NCBI RefSeq assembly: GCF_000317835.1
Contig: NC_019789.1
Coordinates: 310,001-374,000, forward strand
DNA: 64,000 nt
DNA from: Deinococcus peraridilitoris DSM 19664
GTDB taxonomy: Bacteria; Deinococcota; Deinococci; Deinococcales; Deinococcaceae
Direction: 5' to 3'
In this document: one piece after another, positions 53,051 to 62,564 of the stretch
Numbering within the stretch: the first letter of the stretch is position 1
Layout of the letters: each line of letters starts with the position of its first letter
Notes under the pieces: generated by a model
Told to the model about the DNA's origin: nothing
Databases searched by the model: none
The model's input: the letters and a program-made list of their open reading frames with translations, nothing else
Translations under genes and position numbers: made by a program

Positions 53051-54229
53051 ATGATTTCCGACAAGCGACCACTTCTGTACCTGCTCTCCTTCTCACTGGT
53101 GCTGACAGGCTGCCGTGACGAAAGGACCGCCAACTCCACTCCTTCAGCGCAGGAAACGCCGGGCGCCACCGCCACCGATCTGCTCGCCTACGAACAGAAT
53201 ACCGTCGAGGTGGCCGAGGAACAGCAGGATGGCGTGGTGTTCGTCACGCGGCTGAATCAGCCTCAAGGCACCTTGTACGATCCCAACAGCAATCCGACGG
53301 GCAGCGAAGCGCAACCTAGCGGCAGCGGCTCAGGGTTTTTTATCGACGGTGAAGGCTACGCGCTCACCAATTACCATGTCATCGAAGGGGCAGATCAAGT
53401 CAGCGTGCGCCTGCACGGCAGCAATCGCGAATTCCCGGCGCGGGTGGTCGGTACAGCGCCCGATTATGACCTGGCGCTCCTCAAGACCGAAGTGCCAGAC
53501 GACCTGTACGATCCGATGGAACTTGGTGACAGCGACCAGGTGAAGGTGGGGCAGAAAGCCATCGCACTCGGTGCGCCGTTCGGCCTGGAGTTCACGGTGA
53601 CGCAAGGCATTATTTCCGCGAAGAACCGGGTGATACCCACAGGCATGCAAGGCATTCCCCAAAACAGTATCCAGACTGACACCGCCATCAACCCCGGCAA
53701 CTCCGGCGGGCCGCTCGTCACCAGCAATGGACGCGTGATCGGCGTGAACACTCAAATTCTCTCGCCTGGAACTGCCCAAAGTGGCGTCGGACAAAATGCC
53801 GGGGTGGGTTTTGCGATTCCCATCAACGTCGCCAAAGCGCTGCTGACACGCCTGAAAGCCGGAGAGGAAATCAGTGTGCCTCGCATTGGGGTCGGCGGAA
53901 TTCCCATTCAGGCGCTGGACGCCGCGACTCGCCAGCAACTCGGCCTGCCGGACTCGGGCGTCCTCGTTCAGGAAGTCGCTCCGGGTGGACCGGCCGCGGA
54001 CGCCGGTTTGCAAGTCGGGAATCAAAGGACTCAGGTAGGAGACACCACGCTGACGCTCGGGGGTGACATCATCACCGAAGTCGACGACCGTCCGGTCACG
54101 ACACTGACGGACGTGCAGAGCGTACTGGTCACCAAACAACCCGGTGAAAGCGTCACCCTGACCGTACTGCGAGACGGCGAACCAGTGGAACTGCAACTCG
54201 CCCTCACGGCACCGGAAGGCACGCGATGA
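53051..54229 (+). CDS. HtrA/DegP-like serine protease, lipoprotein
   Basis: A 392-residue protein with signal peptide and lipobox LTGC (MISDKRPLLYLLSFSLVLTGC). The trypsin-like catalytic triad is visible: TNYHVIEG (His), YDLALLKTE (Asp) and NPGNSGGPLV (Ser). A C-terminal PDZ domain (GVLVQEVAPGGPAADAGLQVG ... GDIITEVDDRPVTTLTDVQSVL) follows. It degrades or refolds damaged envelope proteins from its membrane anchor. AGGAGG precedes ATG 53051. Confidence 0.95.
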   Translation: MISDKRPLLYLLSFSLVLTGCRDERTANSTPSAQETPGATATDLLAYEQNTVEVAEEQQDGVVFVTRLNQPQGTLYDPNSNPTGSEAQPSGSGSGFFIDGEGYALTNYHVIEGADQVSVRLHGSNREFPARVVGTAPDYDLALLKTEVPDDLYDPMELGDSDQVKVGQKAIALGAPFGLEFTVTQGIISAKNRVIPTGMQGIPQNSIQTDTAINPGNSGGPLVTSNGRVIGVNTQILSPGTAQSGVGQNAGVGFAIPINVAKALLTRLKAGEEISVPRIGVGGIPIQALDAATRQQLGLPDSGVLVQEVAPGGPAADAGLQVGNQRTQVGDTTLTLGGDIITEVDDRPVTTLTDVQSVLVTKQPGESVTLTVLRDGEPVELQLALTAPEGTR

Positions 54230-54287
54230 ACCACGGTACGTGCGTTTCAGGGAAGCGGTCCGCGAAAAGCCAGGAGACTCCAGCCCG

Positions 54288-55163
54288 ATGAGCACCCAGC
54301 ACACGGGTGTCACCCACACGCATCCGGAAACCCCCCGAATCGCGTTGGTCTTCGATTTCGACGACACGCTCGCTCCGGACACCTGGGATGGTTTGCTCAA
54401 CGACCTGGGCATCAACCCGGATGAGTTTGATCAATCCGAAGTCGATCCGCTCGTCAAGGACGGCTGGAGCAAAATTCCCGCTCGGTTTTACGCCCTGATT
54501 CAGGCGTCTTACCGCCGGGAAGAAAAAATCACTCGCGAGCGCCTGCAGGCGTACGGAAAGCGCCTCGAGCCGTACCCGGGCGTCGAGGACATGTTCGAGC
54601 GCATCCGTGCGCGGGCCGCGCACACCACCCCGAACGTTGAAGTGTTGTTCTATGTGGTGAGTTCCGGTTTTGGTGACATCATCCGGGCGACCCGAATTGC
54701 CGGACGGTTCGACGGCATCTGGGGTTGCGATTTTCATTTCGCAGCGGATGGAGAAATTGAATTTCCGAAAGTCATCGTCGAGCACACCGAAAAACCCCGT
54801 TATCTACACCTGGTGGAAAAGGGGGTGGAGAAACACCTCAAGCGCCCCGCGTACGAAGTCTTCCGGCACCTGCCCGAAGACGAACTGCACGTGCCACTGC
54901 ACCAGATGATCTACGTCGGTGACGGCAGCAGTGACGTCGCGTGCTTCACCTTGCTCAACGCGCATCACGGTGTCGCACTGGGCGTCAACAAACCCGACAC
55001 GCCCGTGCATTGGGGTGCGGACGGCGTGGAAGCCGAAGAGCGCATCGACGACATCGCCGCGCCCGACTACGCCGAAGGCTCCGAACTTCTGCGCTCCCTG
55101 TGCCTGGCGGTGGACAGTATCTGTGCCCGTATTGCCTTATCGGCGCAGCCTGACCGCGATTGA
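54288..55163 (+). CDS. HAD-superfamily hydrolase
   Basis: A 291-residue phosphatase-like protein. Motif I is VFDFDDTLAP (nucleophile Asp). Motif II (S/T) is probably in FYVVSSGFGDII. Motifs III and IV are a Lys near the middle and IYVGDGSSDVACF. The cap is helical. Substrate unknown. AGGAG lies 12 nt before ATG 54288, a little far. It follows the protease gene by 58 bp and may be in the same operon. Confidence 0.85.
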   Translation: MSTQHTGVTHTHPETPRIALVFDFDDTLAPDTWDGLLNDLGINPDEFDQSEVDPLVKDGWSKIPARFYALIQASYRREEKITRERLQAYGKRLEPYPGVEDMFERIRARAAHTTPNVEVLFYVVSSGFGDIIRATRIAGRFDGIWGCDFHFAADGEIEFPKVIVEHTEKPRYLHLVEKGVEKHLKRPAYEVFRHLPEDELHVPLHQMIYVGDGSSDVACFTLLNAHHGVALGVNKPDTPVHWGADGVEAEERIDDIAAPDYAEGSELLRSLCLAVDSICARIALSAQPDRD

Positions 55164-55193
55164 CCCGCCGAGTACCTGGATCCAGGAGGTGGA

Positions 55194-55373
55194 ATGACGC
55201 AAACCCAGTGGTACAAAGAGGCGATTTTGTATGAAGTGGACGTTGAAACCTTCCAAGACTCCAACGATGATGGGGTTGGAGATGTCGCGGTCGCGGGACT
55301 GACGTCACGGTTGGGCACGTTCAGAAGTTTGGGTCTCCCGCGCTTTACGGGAAGAGTCAGGAAGCCAGCAGAA
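55194..55373 (+). pseudogene. N-terminal fragment of trehalose synthase-like protein
   Basis: WYKEAILYEVDVETFQDSNDDGVGDVAVAGLTSRL is the first 40 residues of the maltose alpha-glucosyltransferase/trehalose synthase family (GH13). Homology ends after about SLGL (near 55340) and the IS1-like element starts at 55373-55374. More than 500 residues are missing, and they are not found on the far side of the IS elements. GGAGG precedes ATG 55194. Confidence 0.75.
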
Positions 55374-56557
55374 GGTAGCTCGGTGAGATGATCCCGCGGA
55401 GGGTAACGGAAAGGGAGTAGCCGGCCTCCGCACACTGCGGGTCTCATGTCCGAACCACTCCCGCTTGAAAGCCTAGCGTGCCCCACCCCTGAGTGTCCTC
55501 TGTACGCCCAAAGGGGCCAGGACAACCTCTACATCCGCAAGACCTACGGTAAGGAGGCGACGCGCTACTTGCGCTGTCGGCGCTGCCAACGCGAGTTCTC
55601 CGAGACCCGCGGCACGCCCTTCTGGAACAGCAAGATTGACCGCACCGAGTTCATCTCCGCCGCCCAGCACCTCACCGAAGGCACCTCGCTGAGCGCCACC
55701 GCCCGCTTGGTGGGCCTGCACCATGACACCGTGGAGCGCATCGCCCTCGTGAGCGGCCAACACGCCCGCCTCCTGCACGACCAGCGCGCCGTGGGCCTCC
55801 AGACCACCGCCCTGCAAGCCGATGAGCGCCATGGCGTTGTCGGATCCAAGAAAACGCCCTGCTGGGAGCCGACGGTCGTGGACCCCCGCACCAAACTCGT
55901 CGTGGCTCTTGCCCTGGGTCGCCGCGATGAGTCCCTGATCCACCGCTTGCTCCTCGACGCCAAGGAACGCCTCGACGACCCGCACAACCTGGTGTTGCTT
56001 ACCGATGGCGAGGTCAGCTACCGTACGCTCTTCCCGCTCGTCTTCGGCGTTCCGTACCGCCCGCCGCGCAAACACCTGCACGGCCGTCCGCCCGCCGTTC
56101 GTCACCGCATCCCCAGAACGCTCGCCCACATGCAGGTCATCAAGCACCGCAAAGGGAAGCGACTCGTCGGAGTCGAGCCGCGCCTCGCTCATGGCAGTCA
56201 TCGTCGGGTGGATCGAGAGCTCGATGCCCTGGGCTACAGCGTCGCCAACACGTCGGCGATCGAGCGTCAGAACAGCACGGCCCGTCAGATGACGCCCCAT
56301 ATGCGCCGCAAGGGGCTCTCGTTCGCGCGTCGGGAGCCGACCCGGGTGGCGCTGGCGCAACTCGTGACCCTCACGTACAACTGGACGAGGCTGCACGCGA
56401 GCCTCAAGCGGCCCCTGGAGGAACCGCAGGGGCGGCGCAAGTACCAGCGTCGCACACCCGCCATGGCCGCCGGTCTCGCCGAGCGCCCCTGGCTGCTGGC
56501 CGAGCTGCTGGGCACCCCGCTCTACCCCTGAACCGCGGGTTCATCTCACTGAACTAC
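55374..56557 (+). mobile_element. IS1-like insertion sequence with target duplication
   Basis: Inverted ends of about 25 bp begin GTAGCTCGGTGAGATGA on the left and GTAGTTCAGTGAGATGA (reverse strand) on the right, with three mismatches overall. CAGCAGAA is present on both sides of the element as a direct repeat, an 8-9 bp target duplication. The last 122 bp occur again, by eye identical, at 29516-29637. Confidence 0.88.
55446..56531 (+). CDS. IS1-like transposase with N-terminal zinc ribbon
   Basis: A 361-residue transposase. The N-terminal zinc ribbon (ACPTPECPLYA ... YLRCRRCQREFSETRG) and HTH (EGTSLSATARLVGLHHDTVERI) are like those of IS1-family proteins. The DDE residues fit ALQADERHG, VLLTDGEVS and SAIERQNSTAR. 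The protein is longer than classical IS1 InsAB and needs no frameshift. The C-terminus (RKYQRRTPAMAAGLAERPWLLAELLG) is shared with the remnant at 29516-29637. Confidence 0.85.
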   Translation: MSEPLPLESLACPTPECPLYAQRGQDNLYIRKTYGKEATRYLRCRRCQREFSETRGTPFWNSKIDRTEFISAAQHLTEGTSLSATARLVGLHHDTVERIALVSGQHARLLHDQRAVGLQTTALQADERHGVVGSKKTPCWEPTVVDPRTKLVVALALGRRDESLIHRLLLDAKERLDDPHNLVLLTDGEVSYRTLFPLVFGVPYRPPRKHLHGRPPAVRHRIPRTLAHMQVIKHRKGKRLVGVEPRLAHGSHRRVDRELDALGYSVANTSAIERQNSTARQMTPHMRRKGLSFARREPTRVALAQLVTLTYNWTRLHASLKRPLEEPQGRRKYQRRTPAMAAGLAERPWLLAELLGTPLYP

Positions 56558-56640
56558 CAGCAGAACACGTTTGCGCAGCAAGTCGAATGTGAGCCTGCCC
56601 CATTTTGTGGTCCAGTTCGAACCCCTCACCTGAGCCTACC

Positions 56641-57467
56641 TCAGCCTGCCACCCGACGCGCGAACTCCTGCGGGGTCAGGTTTCCCAGCGAGCTGTGCGG
56701 CCGGATCCCGTTGTAGTCCCGCCGCCATACGCTCAAGACCAATCGAGCCTGCGGCAGGCTCGGAAACCAGTGCTGATTGAGACACGTCTTGGCCCCAACA
56801 ACGCGCCTCAATACGGATCTTCGGTGCGGGGCCGCTCGTCTCGAAAGCGTCCATTGAAACTCTCGACGTAAGCGTTCTGCACCGGTTTCCCAGGGTCAAT
56901 GAAATGCCGTCCAACCCCCTCCTGATGCGCCCAGGCGTCCAGAGCACGGCTTGTAAACTCTGGCCCGTTGTCGCTCACAATTACCTGCGGCTTCCCTCGT
57001 TCCTTCACGGCTTGCCCAAGTAATCTGGCGACGGTGACGGCTGTGATGGACGTGTCTGCGAAGCACACCAGACATTTCCGCGTGAAGTCATCCACCACGT
57101 TCAACACCCGGAAGCGCTGTCCGCTGGCGAGCTGGTCTGAGACGAAATCCAGGCGCATCGCTGTTCGCTTTCTCCGGGTCTTTTTCCTCATGGTGAGGTC
57201 AAGGGCCTTGTAGACGCGCCAGACCCGCTTGTGATTCACCATCTCGCCTTCGCGGCGTAGCAGGACATGCAATCGCCGATAGCCGAAACGGGGTCGTTCC
57301 TCCGCCAGCTTCTGAAGCCGTTCGCTGATCTTCTTGTCGTCTTTGCGAACTTTGTAGCGATGCGAAGAGCGCCCGAAGCCCAGGGTGCGCAGGGCTCGCC
57401 GTTCACTGACGCCGTGCTGTGTCTGGAGGTAGCGTGCCGCTTCACGGCGCTGCTCGGCCGCTACCAC
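56641..57467 (-). pseudogene. IS3-family OrfB, split by an insertion
   Basis: 57467 to 56808 encodes most of the integrase core: VVDDFTRKCLVCF, VIVSDNGPEFTS and VESFNGRFRDE, giving D, D and E. After RDE about 50 foreign bases (about 56786-56834, with inverted ends GGCCCC and GGGGCC) bring a stop. The normal ending LNQHWFPSLPQARLVLSVWRRDYNGIRPHSSL continues afterwards to 56641. The copy is probably not autonomous. Confidence 0.8.
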
Positions 57468-57760
57468 CGACGGGCCGAGCTACGCTCGGCCTGCGGCTTC
57501 TTTCCCACAACGTCTTTCAGCATGGCGTTGTCGAGTGCCAGGTCGGCGACGAGTTTCTTCAGCCGGGCATTTTCATCCTTAAGCTGTTTGAGCCGCTTGG
57601 CGTCGTCCGTTTTGGGTTGGTGACCGTAGGTGGCCTTCCAGTACTGAATGGTCTTGCGGCTGATGCCACTGGTTCGGCTGACAACGGCAATGCTCTCGCC
57701 GTTCTCGATCCGGCCGAGGATTTCGAGGACTTTCTCTTCACTGTGCCGTGGTTTGGCCAT
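57461..57760 (-). CDS. IS3-family OrfA
   Basis: A 99-residue HTH protein (KVLEILGRIENGESIAVVSRTSGISRKTIQYWKATYG) with a leucine-zipper-like tail (LKQLKDENARLKKLVADLALDNAML). It overlaps orfB by seven bases, as is usual for IS3 elements that make the OrfAB transposase by -1 frameshift. Confidence 0.88.
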   Translation of the reverse strand: MAKPRHSEEKVLEILGRIENGESIAVVSRTSGISRKTIQYWKATYGHQPKTDDAKRLKQLKDENARLKKLVADLALDNAMLKDVVGKKPQAERSSARRW

Positions 57761-57814
57761 ACACTCTTCCTGTTTTACCTAGGGTGTCAGCCCTGGACCT
57801 CAAAACGGGGGCAA

Positions 57815-58202
57815 CGTCAGGAACCACTGTGTTCGTGAACGTCCCGAAATTGATTGTGGGCAACATGCCGTGGAGTGAAAGGCCACTCCACGCCAAACGC
57901 CGCGATCACCTCGGTCCTCGCGCGGCAGACGTCACGAACGTGTACGGCTCAAAAGACCCGTCCGGCCTGGAGTCACGTCAACGCCACTTCAGGAGGTCCG
58001 CGTGCTGTTGTCGCCGAGGGCCATCTTTGTTCAGGACAGTGCGGCGGCAAGCTTCTCTTCGAGAGGAGCCGGACAACAAACCCGATTCGATGTCCGGCCC
58101 GCCCCGAGTTGGGATTCTCGACCGTGATTCACCGACGAAACCATCAGCGTCAAACGGCCCAGGGGCACGAACGTATGGTGCCCGGGTCCGGTCATGACGT
58201 GA
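57815..58202. other. Gap without a clear gene
   Basis: About 390 bp between the IS3 end and the AhpD-like gene. A plus-strand stretch starting FVNVPKLIVGNMPWSERPLHAKRRD reads a little like protein but is not assignable. It may be the remnant of a gene disrupted by the IS elements. Confidence 0.35.
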
Positions 58203-58820
58203 TCACCCGTGACTCCAGTTGTCCGGATCGTCCGAGTCACTTGGCGAAAGACCAAGCATGTCTCCTTGAGTCGTGACGCCCAGACCCAGCACCGTTCGAT
58301 TCGCGTACGCAAAGTAACTGACGACCTGGTTCACCTCCAGAATTTCACCGTCGTCCATGCCGGCCGCTCGCATGTCCGCCAGAGAATCCCGATGCAGCGA
58401 AGCGGGCGTCTCGGTGAGCGCCCGAGCGTAACGCAGAATCGCGAGTTCCTTTCCTTCGAACACCTGCTCTGGCGTCTGGTTCTCCAGGGCTTCACGGATG
58501 GCGTGCGCGCGGTCGTCATCGCGGAGGAGGCGGGTGAGTCCGGCGTGGTGGTGTTCGACGCAGTACTCGCAGCCATTCAGGAGGCTGACGTACACACCCG
58601 TCACTTCCAGCAGCCACTTCGGCAGGCTGTTGCCGTGATGATGGAGTACGTTCTTGTAGAGCGCCATGTGACCTTCCATGGAATGAGGACGCAGGCTGTG
58701 GGTGAGCATGATGTTGTCAATCTCGTTCCCAGGACCTTTGATGCGGTCGTACAGGATTTTGAGCTTGCCGGTGGCTTCCTCGTAGGGAATCACGCTGATC
58801 CAACTCGCGAACTGTTTCAT
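58203..58820 (-). CDS. AhpD/carboxymuconolactone decarboxylase-like protein
   Basis: A 205-residue protein of the peroxidase-related CMD group. LNGCEYCVEHHHAGLTRLL holds the redox C-x-x-C and the nearby histidines typical of AhpD-like alkyl hydroperoxidases. The C-terminal half (GKELAILRYARALTETPASL ... GMDDGEILEVNQVVSYFAYANRTVLGLGV) is standard for the family. Likely in peroxide detoxification with a low-molecular-weight reductant. Confidence 0.88.
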   Translation of the reverse strand: MKQFASWISVIPYEEATGKLKILYDRIKGPGNEIDNIMLTHSLRPHSMEGHMALYKNVLHHHGNSLPKWLLEVTGVYVSLLNGCEYCVEHHHAGLTRLLRDDDRAHAIREALENQTPEQVFEGKELAILRYARALTETPASLHRDSLADMRAAGMDDGEILEVNQVVSYFAYANRTVLGLGVTTQGDMLGLSPSDSDDPDNWSHG

Positions 58821-59283
58821 GGTGAGAATCTAACTCAGCAGTGTGGTATCTCGTAAAATCCGTCGGCCCCATCACTCTCGACTGCGACCCAAGCTTGACA
58901 GAGGTACGCCTCGATGAGCATACGTGCTGGCGGCCAGCGGACGGCCAGCGGACAACCGGGTCCCTCCTTTCCCTCTCCGTGCAGGTCGTCACGCGGGTCC
59001 TTCGTCTGTTCGTGTTGGAGTAAGCTCTTGGAACCGGACAGTGGAGCAAAACACTTCGCCCTGTCAGCCAGCAAGCTGAGCACAAACGGAAGAGTTCATT
59101 ATGCCCGGACGGCAGCACGGCCGTAGAGACAAGATCGAAATCGTGGGCACATCGAGCGCGAAGAGAAAACCGTCGCACAGCGCGACGGTGAGCACCAGCC
59201 CTCCCCGCGCCCGGTGCTGACTTTGCCCCAGTTCTTCGGAGCAGGTCACCGCTGCTTCAGAAGCACCGATTAAAATCAGCTGC
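58821..59283. other. Gap without a clear gene
   Basis: About 460 bp between the divergent AhpD-like and DinB-like genes. No credible open frame. A TTAAAATC stretch just before the DinB-like gene may be its -10 region. Confidence 0.4.
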
Positions 59284-59736
59284 ATGAAGGACACGCAGCA
59301 GCTTCTGCGTCATCAGCTCGCCAGCCTGGCGTACCGGACCAACAAAGCGCTTCACGGCGCACCTGCTGGCTTTGAAGCGTTTGAGCTGGGTTACGGCGTC
59401 CGCACGCCACACGCCCTGCTGCGCCACATGACCGGTCTCCTTTCATACACCATCCGTCTCCTCGAGGAACAACCGGACTCCCCGTTGGATGATCAGCCCT
59501 GGGCACAGGAGTGTCAACGCTTCACCTCCGTTCTGGCCACCCTCGATCAGGTCTTGCAGCAACGGACCAACCTGGCGCTGGGGGAAGCGCAGCTGCTGCT
59601 GCAAGGACCATTGTCGGACGCCATGGCCCACGCGGGGCAACTCGCGTTGCTGCGCCGCGCGGCGGGCGCACCGATCTCACCCGAGAACTTCACGCGCGCT
59701 GACATTCATGTCCGCCACTTGCAGCCGGAAGACTGA
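59284..59736 (+). CDS. DinB-superfamily protein
   Basis: A 150-residue four-helix protein: RTPHALLRHMTGLLSYTIRLL gives the first His site, and DAMAHAGQLALLRRAAGAPISPENF the second His-x-x-Q region, both standard for DinB/YfiT-like metal-binding proteins. Members include thiol-dependent transferases and damage-inducible proteins. No ribosome site is obvious; the ATG is close to the apparent promoter, so the message may have a short leader. Confidence 0.75.
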   Translation: MKDTQQLLRHQLASLAYRTNKALHGAPAGFEAFELGYGVRTPHALLRHMTGLLSYTIRLLEEQPDSPLDDQPWAQECQRFTSVLATLDQVLQQRTNLALGEAQLLLQGPLSDAMAHAGQLALLRRAAGAPISPENFTRADIHVRHLQPED

Positions 59737-60519
59737 ACCGCTGGCAGCACGCATCAAGCGAACTTCCCGACCAGCGTCATGTCCGGAACACCAAAATGAT
59801 CGCCCCGCGCAATAAGTTGGAACTGATCGCTCAGCAGGAGTCCAACAATCGAACGGTACGGCTCGCCTTCGTTTGAAGAAACTCGTGGCGATTCGCCTGC
59901 CACCAGGAGAAAAGACGGCAGGCGAATCGCCCTTCTGAAACGCCCAGCGGACCGGTTTTCGGATGCAGACGCGTTCCCTGAGTGTGGCAGTCATAAAAAC
60001 CGTGCTGGCCAGGCAGCACACGTGGGTCGTGTGCCCAGCAGAAAACCCCACGCTGATGCTGGCCAGGTGCGGGGCATTGGCGTGCGGAAACTTCCGCCCC
60101 TGTCCCATTGAAAGGTGGTCCTGCTGGCAGCGCTGGTGGGCTTACTGGTGCGCTGAAGCAGCATGGACTATGGGAGGACGCAAACGTTCACCGTTCATTA
60201 TTGCAAAACGATCAAGGCGAACTCACGCGCAGTAAACGGGACGGATGAGAGACGCAACCGCTGCAGCGCACCGGAGAAGCCGCAGTGACTGATGCTCCAT
60301 TCGTTGTATCAGATGCCGTTAAAACCAGGCGCCCCTCGCACACGTAAGACGAGGCGCACGGTTGGCCCGGTTCCACCGGACAACACGCCTTTCGAGTGGG
60401 GCGCAGCTTCCTGGAAGGGTCACGTGCCTCCTTGCTGTCTCACTCAGTTCACGTCGAGGCGTTCATGCCATGTCGTCCGTAAGACACATCCGGCCGAGCA
60501 CGACCCTTAAGGTGAACGT
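59737..60519. other. Long gap without a clear gene
   Basis: About 780 bp. Open frames have no coding character. The only feature is the long hairpin at 59887-59931, listed separately. A strong sigma-70 promoter was not seen before the flavoprotein gene. Confidence 0.4.
59887..59931. repeat. 15-bp inverted repeat
   Basis: GGCGATTCGCCTGCC (59887-59901) and its exact complement (59917-59931) are separated by 15 nt. The T tract is weak (CCTTCT), so it may be a terminator for the DinB-like gene or a small repeat element. Confidence 0.55.
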
Positions 60520-61947
60520 ATGACCGAACCCCACCCAGCGGACAAGCAGCGGGACGTGATCGTAATCGGCGCCGGGCAGGCAGGCGGTCCACTTGCCGGA
60601 GCGCTCGCCCGAAGCGGTCGACGCGTCACGCTGATCGAAAAATCCCACGTCGGAGGCACCTGCGTGAACGAAGGCTGCACTCCCACCAAGACCCTCATCG
60701 CCAGCGCCCGCGTGGCTCACCTGGCACGCCGTGCCAGCGACTACGGCGTAAACGTCGGTACTGTCAGCGTGGACTTCACACGGATTCAGGAACGAAAGGA
60801 TGACATTGTCGAGAGTTTTCGTTCGGGAAGCACCACCGGCGTGCACAAGGCCGGCGTTGAACTGCTGATGGGACACGCCCGCTTCAGTGGTCCTCATTCC
60901 ATTCAGGTTGCCCTGAACGATGGCTCCCAGCGCGAGCTCCACGCGCCGTTGGTGTTCATCAACACCGGCACCCGCCCAAGATGGCCGGACGTCACGGGCC
61001 TGCGTGAGGCAGGCGCGTTGGACTCCACTGGAATTCTCGGCCTGACTGAATTACCCGAGCACCTGCTGATTCTCGGGGGAGGATACATCGGGCTGGAGTT
61101 CGGCCAGGCTTTCGCGCGTTTCGGCAGCCGCGTCACCATCATTGAGCAGGCTGAGCGCCTCGCGATGCGTGAAGATCCTGACGTTGCGCAGGCCCTCACC
61201 ACAGCACTCCATGAAGACGGCGTGACCTTCCTGTTCAGCCACCGTGTCCGCAGCGCCAGACGCACCGATCGGGGCGTTGAAGTCACCTTGGACGGCCCGC
61301 AGGAAAAGCACGTCCTCACAGGTTCGCACCTGCTCGTCGCGACTGGACGGACTCCGAACACGGATGACCTGGGACTCGAAACCGCCGCCATCGAGGTGGA
61401 CGAGCGAGGGTACGTCAAGGTGGACGAGCATCTACGTACGAGCGCTGACGGCGTGTACGCGCTGGGAGACGTCAAGGGCGGGCCTGCCTTCACCCACATT
61501 TCGTACGATGATTACCGCGTCGTGCGTGACGCCCTGCTGCATGACAGACCCCGAACGACCGCCGGGAGGCTGGTTCCGTACACGGTCTTCACTGACCCGC
61601 AACTCGCCCGTGTCGGTCTCAGTGAAACCGACGCCCAAGCGCAGCAACGCCGCGTCCGGGTGTACACGCTGCCCATGACGCGCGTTGCGCGCGCCATAGA
61701 AACGGCTGAAACCCGTGGCCTGATGAAAGCCGTCGTGGACGATGACACCGACTTGATCCTGGGCGCCACGGTCCTCGGGCCTGAAGGTGGTGAGGTGCTC
61801 AGCGTCCTGCAGATGGCCATGCTGGGAAACGTCACCGCCGCGCAGATCCGCGATGGAATCTTCTCCCACCCGACTTTCAGTGAATCGCTGAACAACCTGT
61901 TCATGAGCACGCCTGTGACACTGAAGCCCGAACCGACCCTCACCTGA
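60520..61947 (+). CDS. Pyridine nucleotide-disulfide oxidoreductase (MerA/Lpd-like)
   Basis: A 475-residue FAD flavoprotein: VIVIGAGQAGGPLAGAL (FAD fold), GGTCVNEGCTPTK (redox C-x4-C), LLILGGGYIGLEFGQAFARFG (NAD(P) fold), GVYALGDVKGGPAFTHIS (second FAD loop) and the dimer domain ending FSHPTFSESLNNLF. It lacks the N-terminal heavy-metal domain and the C-terminal Cys pair of mercuric reductase. The His-Pro-Thr-x-Ser-Glu site is kept. Substrate unknown, possibly a disulfide. Confidence 0.88.
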   Translation: MTEPHPADKQRDVIVIGAGQAGGPLAGALARSGRRVTLIEKSHVGGTCVNEGCTPTKTLIASARVAHLARRASDYGVNVGTVSVDFTRIQERKDDIVESFRSGSTTGVHKAGVELLMGHARFSGPHSIQVALNDGSQRELHAPLVFINTGTRPRWPDVTGLREAGALDSTGILGLTELPEHLLILGGGYIGLEFGQAFARFGSRVTIIEQAERLAMREDPDVAQALTTALHEDGVTFLFSHRVRSARRTDRGVEVTLDGPQEKHVLTGSHLLVATGRTPNTDDLGLETAAIEVDERGYVKVDEHLRTSADGVYALGDVKGGPAFTHISYDDYRVVRDALLHDRPRTTAGRLVPYTVFTDPQLARVGLSETDAQAQQRRVRVYTLPMTRVARAIETAETRGLMKAVVDDDTDLILGATVLGPEGGEVLSVLQMAMLGNVTAAQIRDGIFSHPTFSESLNNLFMSTPVTLKPEPTLT

Positions 61948-62001
61948 ACTCAGCCCTCTTCATACCAGCTTCAAGCGGCAACGCACCCTGCAAAGGAAGG
62001 C

Positions 62002-62550
62002 ATGACCATGATCCAAGCTTTGATGCCCAGACAACCCGTACCGGACCTCACGGTGTCCCTCGCTCAGGGAGGCCAGTGGAACCTGCACGCACAGTCACCC
62101 GAACAGTTCACGATGCTGGTTTTTTACCGCGGTTTGCATTGCCCCGTGTGCGGCCGGTACCTGCGGGATCTGGACAGCAAACTCAGCGCCTTCGAAGAGC
62201 GAGGCGTGAACGTCATCGCACTCAGCAGCGATCCACAGGAGCGCGCCGAACAGGCCACAGAACACTGGAAGCTGACGCAGCTGAAACTCGGGTACGGTCT
62301 CAGCCTGCCCGACGCCCGCCGGTGGGGTTTGTACATCTCCAGCGGACGAGGAAAGACTTCCACTGGCATCGAGGAACCCGAAGGCTTCAGCGAACCCGGG
62401 GTGTTTCTGGTGCGCCCGGATGGCACGTTGTATTACGCCAGCGTGCAGAGCATGCCGTTCGCCCGTCCCAACTTCGATGACCTGCTCGGCGCAGTGGATT
62501 TCGCGGTGCAGAAAAACTACCCGGCCCGCGGCGAAGTCACGCAACTCTGA
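62002..62550 (+). CDS. AhpC/TSA-type peroxiredoxin-like protein
   Basis: A 182-residue thioredoxin-fold protein. MLVFYRGLHCPVCGRYLRDL holds a CPVC redox pair, followed by ERGVNVIALSSDP and FSEPGVFLVRPDGTLYYASVQSMPF. This subgroup acts as thiol peroxidase or thiol-disulfide protein. AAGGAAGG precedes ATG 62002. It follows the flavoprotein gene by 54 bp, so the two may form a small redox operon. Confidence 0.88.
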   Translation: MTMIQALMPRQPVPDLTVSLAQGGQWNLHAQSPEQFTMLVFYRGLHCPVCGRYLRDLDSKLSAFEERGVNVIALSSDPQERAEQATEHWKLTQLKLGYGLSLPDARRWGLYISSGRGKTSTGIEEPEGFSEPGVFLVRPDGTLYYASVQSMPFARPNFDDLLGAVDFAVQKNYPARGEVTQL

Positions 62551-62564
62551 AGGAAAGGAAGGGC

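Larger units (their letters stand above)
56595..57814 (-). mobile_element. IS3-family element with damaged orfB
   Basis: Inverted ends TGCCCCATTTTGTGGTCCAG (left) and TTGCCCCCGTTTTGAGGTCC (right, reverse strand) enclose orfA and orfB of an IS3 element. orfB is split by a ~50-bp insertion. It lies 38 bp from the right end of the IS1-like element. Confidence 0.8.
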
